Shown here: piece by piece, positions 24,762 to 34,300 of the stretch
How the letters are laid out: every line of letters starts with the position of its first letter
Numbering within the stretch: the first letter of the stretch is position 1
From: Candidatus Auribacterota bacterium
GTDB lineage: Bacteria; Auribacterota; JAFGBW01; JAFGJP01
DNA length: 64,000 bases
Direction: 5' to 3'
NCBI GenBank assembly: GCA_023144635.1
Contig: JAGLFH010000049.1
Location: 1-64,000, forward strand
Made by a program: the position numbers and the translations under genes
Notes under the pieces: generated by a model
What the model saw: the letters and a program-made list of their open reading frames with translations, nothing else
What the model was told of the DNA's origin: nothing
Database searches by the model: none

Positions 24762-25436
24762 ATGAAAAGTAAAAAAGCTATTTCCATTTTTGCATTATTA
24801 TTTATTTTTTGTATAGGAGGAAACAGAGCTTATGCCGGGGATGATGATGTTTTTTCTGAAAAACCACTTGAAGTAATAAAAAAGGAACCTTATAAAAGAA
24901 GGAAAATGATAAAAGAGCCATTGGAGATGCCGTTTTATGTTTTTAATAACTCAATATATCCTCCAGTTAAAAATTTTGCACCATCTGGTTATATGGGGGA
25001 TATTCCTGACGTTAAACTAACAGGCTCATATACAGAAGTTTTGCAGGAAGGTTATCCTTCCTTAAAAGTAACTTATCTTGCTCAAGGCGCTGCAGGATGG
25101 AGTGGTACAATGTGGCAAAATCCTCCTAATAACTGGGGTGAGCTGGATGGTGGATATAATCTTATCAAAGCAGGTAAATTAACATTTTGGGCTAAGGGAA
25201 AAAAAGGTGGAGAAGTAGTTGAATTTAAACTTGGAGGTACTCTATCAAATTATCCTGATTCTGCAAATTTGACAACAGGAGAAATAGCTCTTAGTGATGT
25301 TTGGACACAATATACACTAGTTTTGGAAGATGTAGAACTTCAATACATAAGTGCAGGCTTTGGTTTTGTAATTAAGCAGGAAAATAACCCTGAAAAATGT
25401 ACCTTTTTTCTTGATGATATAAAATATGAAGAATAA
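24762..25436 (+). CDS. Exported beta-sandwich protein, carbohydrate-binding-module-like (A1)
   Basis: A signal peptide (cleavage probably after AYA, residue 25) is followed by a short basic linker and one beta-rich domain of about 175 residues. The pattern KLTFWAKGKKGGEVVEFKLGG, WTQYTLVLED and a final FFLDDIKYE is typical of galactose-binding-like folds that include several carbohydrate-binding modules. Trp and Asn residues (MWQNPPNNWGE) could form a sugar face. It is homologous to A2 (34669) and more distantly to C1 and C2. It overlaps B1 by 11 bases. The sugar bound is unknown. Confidence 0.75.
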   Translation: MKSKKAISIFALLFIFCIGGNRAYAGDDDVFSEKPLEVIKKEPYKRRKMIKEPLEMPFYVFNNSIYPPVKNFAPSGYMGDIPDVKLTGSYTEVLQEGYPSLKVTYLAQGAAGWSGTMWQNPPNNWGELDGGYNLIKAGKLTFWAKGKKGGEVVEFKLGGTLSNYPDSANLTTGEIALSDVWTQYTLVLEDVELQYISAGFGFVIKQENNPEKCTFFLDDIKYEE

Positions 25437-26913
25437 AAAGCAATATCCATTGATTTTTAAAAAAGAGAGAATACTTTTGATGATGTTTTTATGCTGTCAT
25501 CTTTTAACTTCCGGTTGTACAGCAACAAAAAGTCATTGCATAAAATCCTCATTAAAAAATGTTCCGTACAAAGAAAAAATATCTTACGATTCAAAAAAAG
25601 TAAAAAAAGACATAGAGAAATATTTACAAGCATGTACAGCTCCTAGTGGACTTTTAAGAAGTTTTACATCAACGTCGCCATATTTTTTTTCTACAGATTC
25701 TGGAAAATTTCATAAAGTTGTATATGGAAAAATGGGGTATCTTGAAGAACAGGCATATACATATGACCTTGCTCTTGGAACAATAGGTCTTTTACTCGTT
25801 GGAAAAAAGGAGCAGGCAGAAAAGATACTTGATCTTTTTGAATCAGAATTTTACAAAGATAAAAATGGCATAAATGGGATATTTAACTCGTATATTGTAA
25901 CAAACGAAGTATATATTGATGAATTAAAACTAGGTGCAGATGGTGACCGCATTCACGCTGGACCAACTCTATGGGTTGTTTTGGCAGCGCTTAATCATAT
26001 GAAAATAGTAAGAAATACGCGGTATTTAGAATTTATTCTGGATATTGTTGACTGGTGCAGGACAGAACTTACATATTATAAATTTCCAGATGGAGAACGT
26101 GGGGCTGTCTCAATGGGGTTCGGGTGGGGCCCAGACTGGTCAAAGATCTTTTCTACAGAGCATAATGTTGATTATTTTGCAGTATTAAGGATGTTGCGTG
26201 ATATTTATGATGAATCAAATGAAGAGGTTAGAAATATTTTTAGAGAAAAAACCATAACAAAAGAATGGTTGGAAGATGAGATGGAACATGTTGGCAGGTG
26301 GATAAGTGAAGTAGTATTTGATAAAGAATTTTATTGTTTTATAGCCGGTGTTAATGAGAATGGCGTTGATAGGTTAAAAGTTCTTGATGGAACCAGCTGG
26401 GGGATCGGAGGGGTTGGTCCGGAAAATTTTGAAAAGTGGGGAATTGACCTTGATAAGCTTATTGAAAGCACAGAAAAAAACTTTAGAGCGACATATAAAA
26501 TGGAAGATGGAAGAGAGCTTACAGGATTTGATTTTACGGATTTTGAAGGCACGGGTTATTCCAGGAAAGAACTTTTCTGGTTTGAAGGAACAGGACAGAT
26601 GATAATAGCTTTTGGCGAACTATCTCACTATTTTTCAAAAAAAGGTGATTTGGAACGAGCATCTTATTATAAAGATAAAGCGATAAAATACAGTAATGAT
26701 ATGAATGCTTTTACTGAATATTATGGATTAAAAGGTGCTCTCCCTTATATGGCAATACTTATGAAAGAAAAAGAAATTATTAAAACTCTTAAATATGAAT
26801 GGGAAATACCTCGCGGAAGAACAGATTGCTGGGTGGGTTCACTTTCATCTACAATGTGGTTTTTGTATTGTACACAGGATTTCTATAATACTATGAAATG
26901 GAAGTTTAATTAA
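25426..26913 (+). CDS. Lipoprotein with alpha/alpha-toroid glycosidase-like domain (B1)
   Basis: A lipoprotein signal with lipobox LTSGC anchors a helical domain of about 440 residues. Motifs shared with B2 include GYLEEQAYTYDLAL, GADGDRIHAGPTLW, FGWGPDW..IFSTEHN.DY, DGTSWGI.GVGPE, FEGTG and GALPYM. Evenly spaced amphipathic helices and aromatic/acidic loop motifs resemble six-hairpin glycosidases or lyases. Glutamates in FSTEHN and FEGTGQ are candidate catalytic residues (inference). No named family could be assigned by eye. The start at 25426 gives the same 11-base overlap with A1 as in module 2. Confidence 0.7.
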   Translation: MKNKKQYPLIFKKERILLMMFLCCHLLTSGCTATKSHCIKSSLKNVPYKEKISYDSKKVKKDIEKYLQACTAPSGLLRSFTSTSPYFFSTDSGKFHKVVYGKMGYLEEQAYTYDLALGTIGLLLVGKKEQAEKILDLFESEFYKDKNGINGIFNSYIVTNEVYIDELKLGADGDRIHAGPTLWVVLAALNHMKIVRNTRYLEFILDIVDWCRTELTYYKFPDGERGAVSMGFGWGPDWSKIFSTEHNVDYFAVLRMLRDIYDESNEEVRNIFREKTITKEWLEDEMEHVGRWISEVVFDKEFYCFIAGVNENGVDRLKVLDGTSWGIGGVGPENFEKWGIDLDKLIESTEKNFRATYKMEDGRELTGFDFTDFEGTGYSRKELFWFEGTGQMIIAFGELSHYFSKKGDLERASYYKDKAIKYSNDMNAFTEYYGLKGALPYMAILMKEKEIIKTLKYEWEIPRGRTDCWVGSLSSTMWFLYCTQDFYNTMKWKFN

Positions 26914-26931
26914 TTGGAGAATGATATTGTT

Positions 26932-27522
26932 ATGAAAAAAAAGACTCTTTTTCTATTGTTTATGTGTATCTTTTTTATACCAGTGCCTTTGTTTTCACAA
27001 GCAGTAAAGTTGCCTTTTTATGTGTATAAGGATTTTAATTCTCCGATGAACCACGGTGCTCCTTCAGGATGGATGGGGGATTTTAGAGATGTAGTCATAA
27101 ATCTTAACTGTCAGGAAAATCCTTATTCTGGAACAAGTTGTCTGGAAATAAGTTATACAGCAAAAGGGTCTAAATATGCTTATTGGGCAGGTATGACATG
27201 GCAATATCCTGCAAACAATGCAGGCTATATAGATGGAGGTCTTAATTTTACAGGAGCAAAGAAGGTAACTTTCTGGGCAAGAGGATCTAATGGTAATGAG
27301 ATTGTGGATGCATTCCTTCTGGGAGGAACGCTGGGCGCTTATCCTGATACAGATAGTATGGGTATTTATCAGGTAAGGCTTAAATCTGAATGGAATAAAT
27401 ATGAGATTGATCTGACAGATGCAGATGTTAGTTATATCTCGGCTCTTTTTTGTTGGGTTGCCAACCGATATAGCAATCCTCAAGGTTTTACATTTTACCT
27501 TGATGAAATAAGGATAGAATAA
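26932..27522 (+). CDS. Exported beta-sandwich protein, carbohydrate-binding-module-like (C1)
   Basis: A signal peptide (cleavage near LFSQA) followed by one beta-sandwich domain. It shares PSGWMGD, MTWQYPANN, VTFWARGSNG and FTFYLDEIRIE with A1, A2 and C2, and is nearest to C2. The ATG at 26932 is preferred over an upstream TTG at 26914 because it begins the signal peptide (MKKKTLFLLFMCIFF) and has GGAG upstream. It lies 21 bases before lacI1. The presumed role is binding or displaying a polysaccharide. Confidence 0.75.
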   Translation: MKKKTLFLLFMCIFFIPVPLFSQAVKLPFYVYKDFNSPMNHGAPSGWMGDFRDVVINLNCQENPYSGTSCLEISYTAKGSKYAYWAGMTWQYPANNAGYIDGGLNFTGAKKVTFWARGSNGNEIVDAFLLGGTLGAYPDTDSMGIYQVRLKSEWNKYEIDLTDADVSYISALFCWVANRYSNPQGFTFYLDEIRIE

Positions 27523-27543
27523 CTTTTATTAAGGGAGAAAAAG

Positions 27544-28560
27544 ATGAGTGTAACTTTAAAAGAAATTGCTAAAATAGCCAATGTAAATATTTCTACAGTT
27601 TCACGTGCTCTTAATGACAGTCCTTTAATAACACAAGAGACAAAAGATAAAATATTGGCAATTGCGCAGGAGATGAACTACTTTCCCAATTCTCTTGCAA
27701 GAGGCCTGGTGAGCCACAAAAGTGAAACGTTAGGATTAATTCTCCCAAAAATATTTTTTCTTCAGGGCCCATTTTTCTCTGAAGTTCTAAGAGGTATAGA
27801 GCAGGTAAGCGTAGAAAACGGATATAATATACTTATAGCATCTGATACGGGAAAAGACAGAGATAAAAATTTCCCTTTTAATCTTACAAGAGCAAAACGG
27901 ATTGATGGGATGCTTATCATTAACGAGCAGCAAAGGATAAGTAACCTTATCGCCTTGAAAAAAGAAAGATTTCCTTTTGTCTTCATCAATCGTTATATCA
28001 AAGATCAGGATATAAATTGTGTTGCTTCAAACAATGTACAAGGCGGAAAAATTGCAACAGAGCATTTAATCGAAAAAGGACATAAAAGGATTGGTATTAT
28101 AACAGGCAGTTTTGAAATGGCGGCAAGTCATGAACGTTTTGAAGGTTATAGAAATGCTTTAAAAGAAAAAGAGTTGGTCTTTGATAAATCATTAATGCAG
28201 GAAGGAATGTTTGAGCAAGGTATTGAAACAGGTACAGATTGCGCTATGAAATTGTTGGAGCACGAAGAACCGCCTACAGCTATTTTTGCCTTTAGTGACG
28301 AGATCGCCATAGGGGCGATGCAGGCTGTAAAGAACAAAGGTTTAAAGATACCTGACGATATTGCAATTATTGGATATGATAATATAGAATATAGTGCGCA
28401 TTTAACACCACCACTTACAACTATTTCTCAGGACCCTTTTACAATAGGATATGAATCATGCCAGATGCTCATAGATGAATTATGTGATCGCAAACCGGCA
28501 AAGAATCATCTTCAAATTCCTGTTAAGCTTGTTGTAAGAGATTCCTGTGGAACGGAATAG
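27544..28560 (+). CDS. LacI-family transcriptional regulator 1
   Basis: The N-terminal helix-turn-helix (VTLKEIAKIANVNISTVSRAL) and hinge helix (NSLARGL) are followed by a periplasmic-binding-protein-like effector domain (about residues 60-338). AAGGGAG precedes the ATG. It closes module A1-B1-C1 and is probably on the same transcript, so operator 1 would give autoregulation. The hinge is identical to that of regulator 2, so both may bind the same TGCAANCGNTTGCA sites. The effector is unknown, presumably a sugar. Confidence 0.93.
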   Translation: MSVTLKEIAKIANVNISTVSRALNDSPLITQETKDKILAIAQEMNYFPNSLARGLVSHKSETLGLILPKIFFLQGPFFSEVLRGIEQVSVENGYNILIASDTGKDRDKNFPFNLTRAKRIDGMLIINEQQRISNLIALKKERFPFVFINRYIKDQDINCVASNNVQGGKIATEHLIEKGHKRIGIITGSFEMAASHERFEGYRNALKEKELVFDKSLMQEGMFEQGIETGTDCAMKLLEHEEPPTAIFAFSDEIAIGAMQAVKNKGLKIPDDIAIIGYDNIEYSAHLTPPLTTISQDPFTIGYESCQMLIDELCDRKPAKNHLQIPVKLVVRDSCGTE

Positions 28561-28578
28561 ATAAGATTTTTTTATCTC

Positions 28579-28607
28579 TTGAAAAACCAGAGATTTAGTG
28601 TTATATT
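28579..28607 (+). promoter_or_regulatory. Promoter for the 3-repeat protein gene
   Basis: TTGAAA (28579-28584), a 17-base spacer and TATATT (28602-28607). The predicted start is near 28614, about 26 bases before operator 2. Confidence 0.7.
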
Positions 28608-28639
28608 ATAACATAGATAGATATTTTTTTTACAATCAA

Positions 28640-28653
28640 TGCAAACGCTTGCA
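28640..28653. promoter_or_regulatory. LacI-type operator 2
   Basis: TGCAAACGCTTGCA, a perfect fit to TGCAANCGNTTGCA. It lies 23 bases before the ATG at 28676, which argues against any longer reading of that gene. Confidence 0.88.
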
Positions 28654-28675
28654 TGAAGTTGCAAGAAGACAAAAT

Positions 28676-29986
28676 ATGAAAAAGAAACTTAAAACAGTAG
28701 GAATCATAATAATATTATTATTTTCTTTATCTAAGGCATCATCAGGTAATGAAAAAAAGTTCAGGCATGTAATATTGAAGCCGGTTGCTAATGCAAATTA
28801 TATTTCTTCTTCTAATATAACTGTACAGGCATGGAAAGCTCTTGGTAGAAAGGATTTTAAAAAAGCTGCTTCATATGCCGATGACTGTATAAAGAGATTT
28901 GCTAAAAAGGCTTTAAAACAGCAGGCATCTCTTAGTAATTATGCGATAGGAAAAAAAGCGTTTAATTATTGGGCGCTTAATGACGTAGGAGCATGTATGT
29001 TTATTAAAAGCAAAACATTATGTTCTCAGGGAAGGACAAGGGAAGCTGAAAAAGTGTTGCAGGAAATAATAGATAAATATTCATATGCTCAATGTTGGGA
29101 TCCCAGAGGCTGGTTCTGGAAGGTTTCCAAAAGCGCTAAAGATCTTATGACATGTATTGAGTTGGGAATAGATTATGGAGATTATACCTCAGAAATACTA
29201 ACAAAAAGGGCATGGGATGCTTTGGGGGTAGGAAAATATAGAAGTGTTGCTGTATATGTGAAAAAATGTAAGGAATTATATGAAAAGCAAGCGAGTATGA
29301 TGCAGGGTTCTTTAAATAATTTTGCAAAGAATGATACAGAGTTTAAATACTGGGCTCTTAATGATACTGCAACGAGTCTTTTTATTCTTGGTAGAGCTTA
29401 TTATATTCAAGGTAAAGATAAAAAAGCAAAAAGGGTTTTTCAGGAAATAATAGATAAATATTCATATGCTCAATGCTGGGATCCCAGAGGCTGGTTCTGG
29501 AAGGTAAGTGAAGGTGCAAAAGATCAACTGCTTATTATGAACACAGGGCTTGATTATGGAGATTATACATCAGAGACTCTTACTGTGAGGGCTTGGAATG
29601 CACTTGAGAATGGAGATTATGATGCTGTAGATATTTTTACCCGTAAATGTATTCAATTATACCAAAAAAGTGCACTCAAGATGCAGGAAAAACTAGTAAA
29701 TTATCCACAGTGGAAAAAAGCATTTAACTTTTGGGCTCTTAATGATATTGGTACATGTTATTTCATAATAGGTGAAGCCGAAATGTCTAAAGGTAGGTAT
29801 GAGAAAGCATTACAAGCATATAAAACAGTAATAAGATCATATGATTTTGCTCAATGCTGGGATCAAAGAGGTTGGTTTTGGAAGCCTGCTGTGAGTGCAA
29901 GAAAAAGAATAAATAGAATTGTTAAAGTACAGAATATTAATGATATAGCATCGGTAGCTTTAGAAAAAGAAAGAACAAGTGATTAG
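28676..29986 (+). CDS. Exported protein with three AQCWD-GWFW helical repeats
   Basis: A signal peptide precedes three TPR-like repeats of about 130 residues. Each has xxAWxAL at its start, a WALND motif in the middle (FNYWALNDVG) and ends with AQCWDxRGWFWK. It is homologous to the 8-repeat protein at 31327. TPR-like helical solenoids usually mediate protein-protein binding; the invariant Trp/Cys cluster (AQCWD..GWFW) suggests a further, perhaps glycan-contacting, surface (inference). ATG 28676 is chosen because it starts a signal peptide and lies after operator 2. It lies alone between the two regulators. Confidence 0.75.
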   Translation: MKKKLKTVGIIIILLFSLSKASSGNEKKFRHVILKPVANANYISSSNITVQAWKALGRKDFKKAASYADDCIKRFAKKALKQQASLSNYAIGKKAFNYWALNDVGACMFIKSKTLCSQGRTREAEKVLQEIIDKYSYAQCWDPRGWFWKVSKSAKDLMTCIELGIDYGDYTSEILTKRAWDALGVGKYRSVAVYVKKCKELYEKQASMMQGSLNNFAKNDTEFKYWALNDTATSLFILGRAYYIQGKDKKAKRVFQEIIDKYSYAQCWDPRGWFWKVSEGAKDQLLIMNTGLDYGDYTSETLTVRAWNALENGDYDAVDIFTRKCIQLYQKSALKMQEKLVNYPQWKKAFNFWALNDIGTCYFIIGEAEMSKGRYEKALQAYKTVIRSYDFAQCWDQRGWFWKPAVSARKRINRIVKVQNINDIASVALEKERTSD

Positions 29987-30014
29987 AGATAGTTTTTATC
30001 ATTTTTAGAATAAA

Positions 30015-30028
30015 TGCAAGCGTTTGCA
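30015..30028. promoter_or_regulatory. LacI-type operator 3
   Basis: TGCAAGCGTTTGCA, fitting TGCAANCGNTTGCA. It lies upstream of lacI2 and implies autoregulation. A weak -10 (TAGAAT, 30006-30011) lies just before it. Confidence 0.85.
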
Positions 30029-30106
30029 TAAAAAAGTACTCTTTATGCAAAAGGATGAACCTTATATAGAATTACTCTGTTGTGCAGGGTGAGAAATGTG
30101 TGGGTA

Positions 30107-31141
30107 ATGAAAATTAATACAACTATAAGTGAGATTGCCAAAATCGCGAAAGTGAATAAATCAACAGTTTCGCGTGCTTTAAATAATAGTCCTCTTGTTA
30201 ACGGGGAAACCAAAAAGAAAATTATGGAAATTGCACGTGATCTGCAATACTTTCCTAATTCTTTGGCAAGAGGATTGATTAATCGCAAAAGCGAAACAAT
30301 TGGTATTATGCTGCTGGAATTATCTTCTTTGAAGAAAACTCTTTTTATTGATATTCTTAAAGGTATTGAAAGTGCTTGTGTAAAATACGGTTATAATATG
30401 CTTATTGCTTCCTTAAGTGAACAAAGGGAAGAAAGAACATTTCCTTTTAATCTAATAAAATGTAATAGAATTGATGGGATATTAAATATTTGTTCACCTT
30501 ATAGTTTAAATGGTTTTTCTAATTCTTGTATAGTAGATCATCCTGTTGTTTCAATAAACGGCATTACAAAAGACAAAAATAAATATTGTGTGAATTTTGA
30601 TAATTATGAAGGAGGTGTGATAGGCGCAAATTACTTTATAAAGCGCGGCCATTCAAGAATTGCTGTTTTGACGGGAAATCAAATGTTTAATTTTTTTAAA
30701 GAAAGAATACGTGGATATAGATCAGTGCTTATAAAGAATAATATATTGTTTGATAAAAACCTTCTTCAGTTCGGATGTTTTGAAGACGAAATAAAAAGTG
30801 GTGAATTATCAACTTATCGGCTTTTGGATTTGCCTGTCCCTCCAACAGCGATTTTTGCTTTAACCTATGAGCTTGCAATGGGTGCAATTAAAGCTATTAA
30901 AAGAAGAGGGTTGGAAATTCCGAATGATATTGACTTAATGGGCTATGGTTGTAATGAATTAAATAATATTCAGCATTTTCCAATTACAACTATATTGCAA
31001 AATCCATTTGCTCTTGGATTTACTTCATGCGAATTGCTGATAAATATTCTTAATAGAAAAGAAATTACAGGTAATTTGTTCTATGTTCCTGTTGAGCTTA
31101 TGGTTAAAGCGATGAGAATTAAGAAGAAAGTATATGTATGA
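30107..31141 (+). CDS. LacI-family transcriptional regulator 2
   Basis: The helix-turn-helix (ISEIAKIAKVNKSTVSRAL) and hinge (NSLARGL) resemble those of regulator 1, followed by a complete effector domain. The effector domain is clearly diverged from regulator 1, so it may sense a different ligand. ATG 30107 is preferred over upstream TTG 30080; no strong ribosome binding site is seen. It lies between operators 3 and 4. Confidence 0.92.
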   Translation: MKINTTISEIAKIAKVNKSTVSRALNNSPLVNGETKKKIMEIARDLQYFPNSLARGLINRKSETIGIMLLELSSLKKTLFIDILKGIESACVKYGYNMLIASLSEQREERTFPFNLIKCNRIDGILNICSPYSLNGFSNSCIVDHPVVSINGITKDKNKYCVNFDNYEGGVIGANYFIKRGHSRIAVLTGNQMFNFFKERIRGYRSVLIKNNILFDKNLLQFGCFEDEIKSGELSTYRLLDLPVPPTAIFALTYELAMGAIKAIKRRGLEIPNDIDLMGYGCNELNNIQHFPITTILQNPFALGFTSCELLINILNRKEITGNLFYVPVELMVKAMRIKKKVYV

Positions 31142-31202
31142 AATGTATTTGAATGGGCAAAGAATAAACATGTGCTTTTCGTTGTTGAATGAAGGGAATA
31201 CG

Positions 31203-31231
31203 TTGACAGAATCAGTAAATTATGTTAAAAT
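31203..31231 (+). promoter_or_regulatory. Strong sigma-70 promoter for the 8-repeat protein and module 2
   Basis: TTGACA (31203-31208), a 17-base spacer and TAAAAT (31226-31231), the same hexamers and spacing as the promoter at 24633. The predicted start is near 31238, about 47 bases before operator 4. Confidence 0.87.
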
Positions 31232-31284
31232 ATAAGTATGAAAGGTAATATAAAACAAAATTAAAAAATTGATTTTTTTACTTT

Positions 31285-31298
31285 TGCAATCGTTTGCA
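31285..31298. promoter_or_regulatory. LacI-type operator 4
   Basis: TGCAATCGTTTGCA, fitting TGCAANCGNTTGCA. It lies between the promoter and the gene at 31327, as at module 1. Confidence 0.88.
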
Positions 31299-31326
31299 GG
31301 TATTAAAATAGTTAGGAAAAAAGCAA

Positions 31327-34300
31327 ATGAAAAAAGGATTAACAAATTTTATTCTATTCGGTCTTATTATTTTTTCTACATCTCATCTCTCTTATTCTGA
31401 TGAAGACTTTATAATAACTCAAGACTATGAAGTTTTTCATATAACTCCTGTTCAATGTAGTACATATAAATCTTCTGATTTGATCACATTGAGTGCATGG
31501 AAAGCATTGGAACGTAAAAAATATAAAAAAGCAATTACTCTGGCAGATGATTGTATAAAAATTTATTCTCAAAAAGCTCTTAAACAGCAATCAAGACTGA
31601 CGAAACCAGTAGATTCAGGACCAGACAATGTCTATAGAGGTGATGTTTTTGCACAGTGGGCGTTAAACGATGTGGCGACGTGTTACTTTATAAATGGATT
31701 GGCATGTAGGCAGTTAGGGCGTGATGAAGAGGCAAGAGAAAAATTTCTGTATATAAGTGAAAATCTTAGTTATGCACAGTGTTGGGATTCAAAAGGGTGG
31801 TTTTGGAGACTTGATGAAGGAGCAAAAGATAAGATAGTTGAGATGGAAAAGGGAGTAGATTTTGGAGATTATACATCAGAGTCTCTAACGATCAAAGCCT
31901 GGAAGGCACTGGAAGCAAAAGAGTTTGAAAAAGTAGGCATCTATGTGGACAAATGCATTTATCTATTTGAAAAAACGGCTATTTTGCTGCAGTCAGGTTT
32001 ATCAGACTTTGCACCCAAAAGTAAAGAGTTTGAATACTGGGCCCTTAATGATGTCGCGACCTGTTATTTTATAAAAGGGCTTTCCTTAAGGCGGCAGGGC
32101 TGTGAAAGTGATGCTAAAGAGATTTTCACATCCTTGGCAAAAAAGTTCAGATATGCGCAGTGCTGGGATATAAAGGGATGGTTCTGGGTGCCTGCGGAAG
32201 GAGTAAAAGACCAGTTTCTTGAGATGGAAAAGGGAGTAGATTTTGGAGATTATACATCCGAGTCTTTAACTGTTAAAGCTTGGAAGGCGCTGGAGGCAAA
32301 AGAGTTTGAAAAAGTAGACATTTATGCAGACAAATGCATTTATCTATTTGAAAAAACAGCTATTTTACTGCAGTCAGGTTTATCAGACTTTGCACCCAAA
32401 AACAAAGAGTTTGAATATTGGGCGCTTAATGATGTAGCAACCTGTTATTTTGTAAAAGGGCTTTCCTTAAGACAGCAGGGTGATAAAAATGCTGCTAAAG
32501 AGATTTTTACATCCTTGGCAAAAAAGTTCAGTTATGCACAGTGCTGGGATATAAAGGGATGGTTCTGGAAACCATCAGAGGGATCAAAAGATCAGATAGT
32601 TGAGATGGAAAAGGGAGTAGATTTTGGAGATTATACATCAGGGTCTCTAACGATCAAAGCCTGGAAGGCACTGGAAGCAAAAGAGTTTGAAAAAGTAGGC
32701 ATCTATGCAGACAAATGCATTCATCTATTTGAAAAAACAGCTATTTTGCTGCAGTCAGGTTTATCAGACTTTGCACCCAAAAGCAAAGAGTTTGAATACT
32801 GGGCCCTTAATGATGTCGCGACCTGTTATTTTGTAAAAGGGCTTTCCTTAAGACAGCAGGGTGATAAAAATGCTGCTAAAGAGATTTTCACATCTTTAGT
32901 AAAAAAGTTTAGTTATGCTCAGTGCTGGGATATAAAGGGGTGGTTCTGGGTGCCTGCGGAAGGAGTAAAAGATCAGTTTATTGAGATGGAAAAGGGAGTG
33001 AATTTTGGAAATTATAAATCAGAGGATCTGACTGCTAAAGCCTGGAATGCGTGGAAATTAAAAAAATATGAAAAAGTCGATATTTACACAGACAAATGTA
33101 TTACTCTTTTTGAAAAGCAAGCTATTGAGATGCAGACAGATATGACAGCACTGGTAGATCCGGGAAAAAATCTTGAGAACAAGCATAATGTTTTTAAAAA
33201 ATGGGCATTAAACGATGTAGCTACATGCTATTTTATAAAAGGGATGGTTTTGAAACAACAGAACCGCTGGAAAGAGGCCAAAAAGATTTTTGAGTATGTA
33301 GCGGAACAATTTAAATATGCTCAGTGCTGGGATCCAAAAGGTTGGTTCTGGAAACCAGCAGAGGGATCAGAAGACCGGATCATAGAGATGGAAAAAGGAG
33401 TAAATTTTGGAGATTATAAATCTGAAACACTAACGGTCAATGCTTGGAAAGCATTGGAAACAATGGATTACGAAAAAGTACAGATATACACGGATAAATG
33501 CATCTATCTTTTTGAAAAAAATGCACTTGATATGCAAATGAATATGATGATACCGGTAAATCTAGAAAGAAAACGTGAAGACAAGCAGGAAGCTTTTGGT
33601 AAATGGGCACTAAACGATGTAGCGACCTGCTATTTTATAAAAGGGTTGGTTTTGAGACAACAGAACCGTAAGGAGGAAGCCAAAGAACTTTTTAATTACG
33701 TGGCTAAACGATTTAGTTATGCTCGGTGCTGGGATTTAAGAGGCTGGTTCTGGTCTGTAGCTCAGGGTGTAAAGAATGAGATAGACAGTATAGATCTCAA
33801 TATAGATTTTGGAAATTACTCTTCTGAAACACTAATAACAAAGGCTTGGGAAGCTCTTGAGCTAAGAAAATATAGAGATGTAGAAATATATGTAAAAAAA
33901 TGTCTCGAACTCTATGAAGCTATGGCCGAAGAAATGCAAGCGAAACTTGTCAAAAAAGATAATTATGCACCTCATGGAAAAGAAATGGATTATTGGGCAC
34001 TCAATGATGTAGCAACTGGCCTTTTTATAATGGGAAAAGCCTATTCATTTCAGGAAAAAAACGAAGAAGCAAAAAAGATTTACAATGATATCATCGATAA
34101 TTATTCTTATGCCCAATGTTGGGATAATAATGGTTGGTTCTGGAAACCTGCGGAAGGAGCAAACGATCAAATCTTTTTAATGGATAAAGGAATATATTTT
34201 GGCGATTACTCCTCAGAAACATTAACAACAAAAGCATGGGATGCGTTAAAAACTAAAAAATATGAAGAAGCTCTTATTTATGGCAGGAAATGTATTCATC

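Noticed and set aside
26384-26602. 72-residue frame inside B1
   Set aside because: It is an out-of-frame shadow of the B1 gene.
28561-28580. Terminator after lacI1
   Set aside because: The possible stem around the T run is only a few bases and was not convincing.
28598-28675. Longer start of the 3-repeat protein
   Set aside because: It would place operator 2 inside the coding region and remove the signal peptide from the N-terminus.
31841-32983. CRISPR-like array
   Set aside because: The 381-bp repeats are coding and part of a protein repeat; no short repeats with spacers occur.
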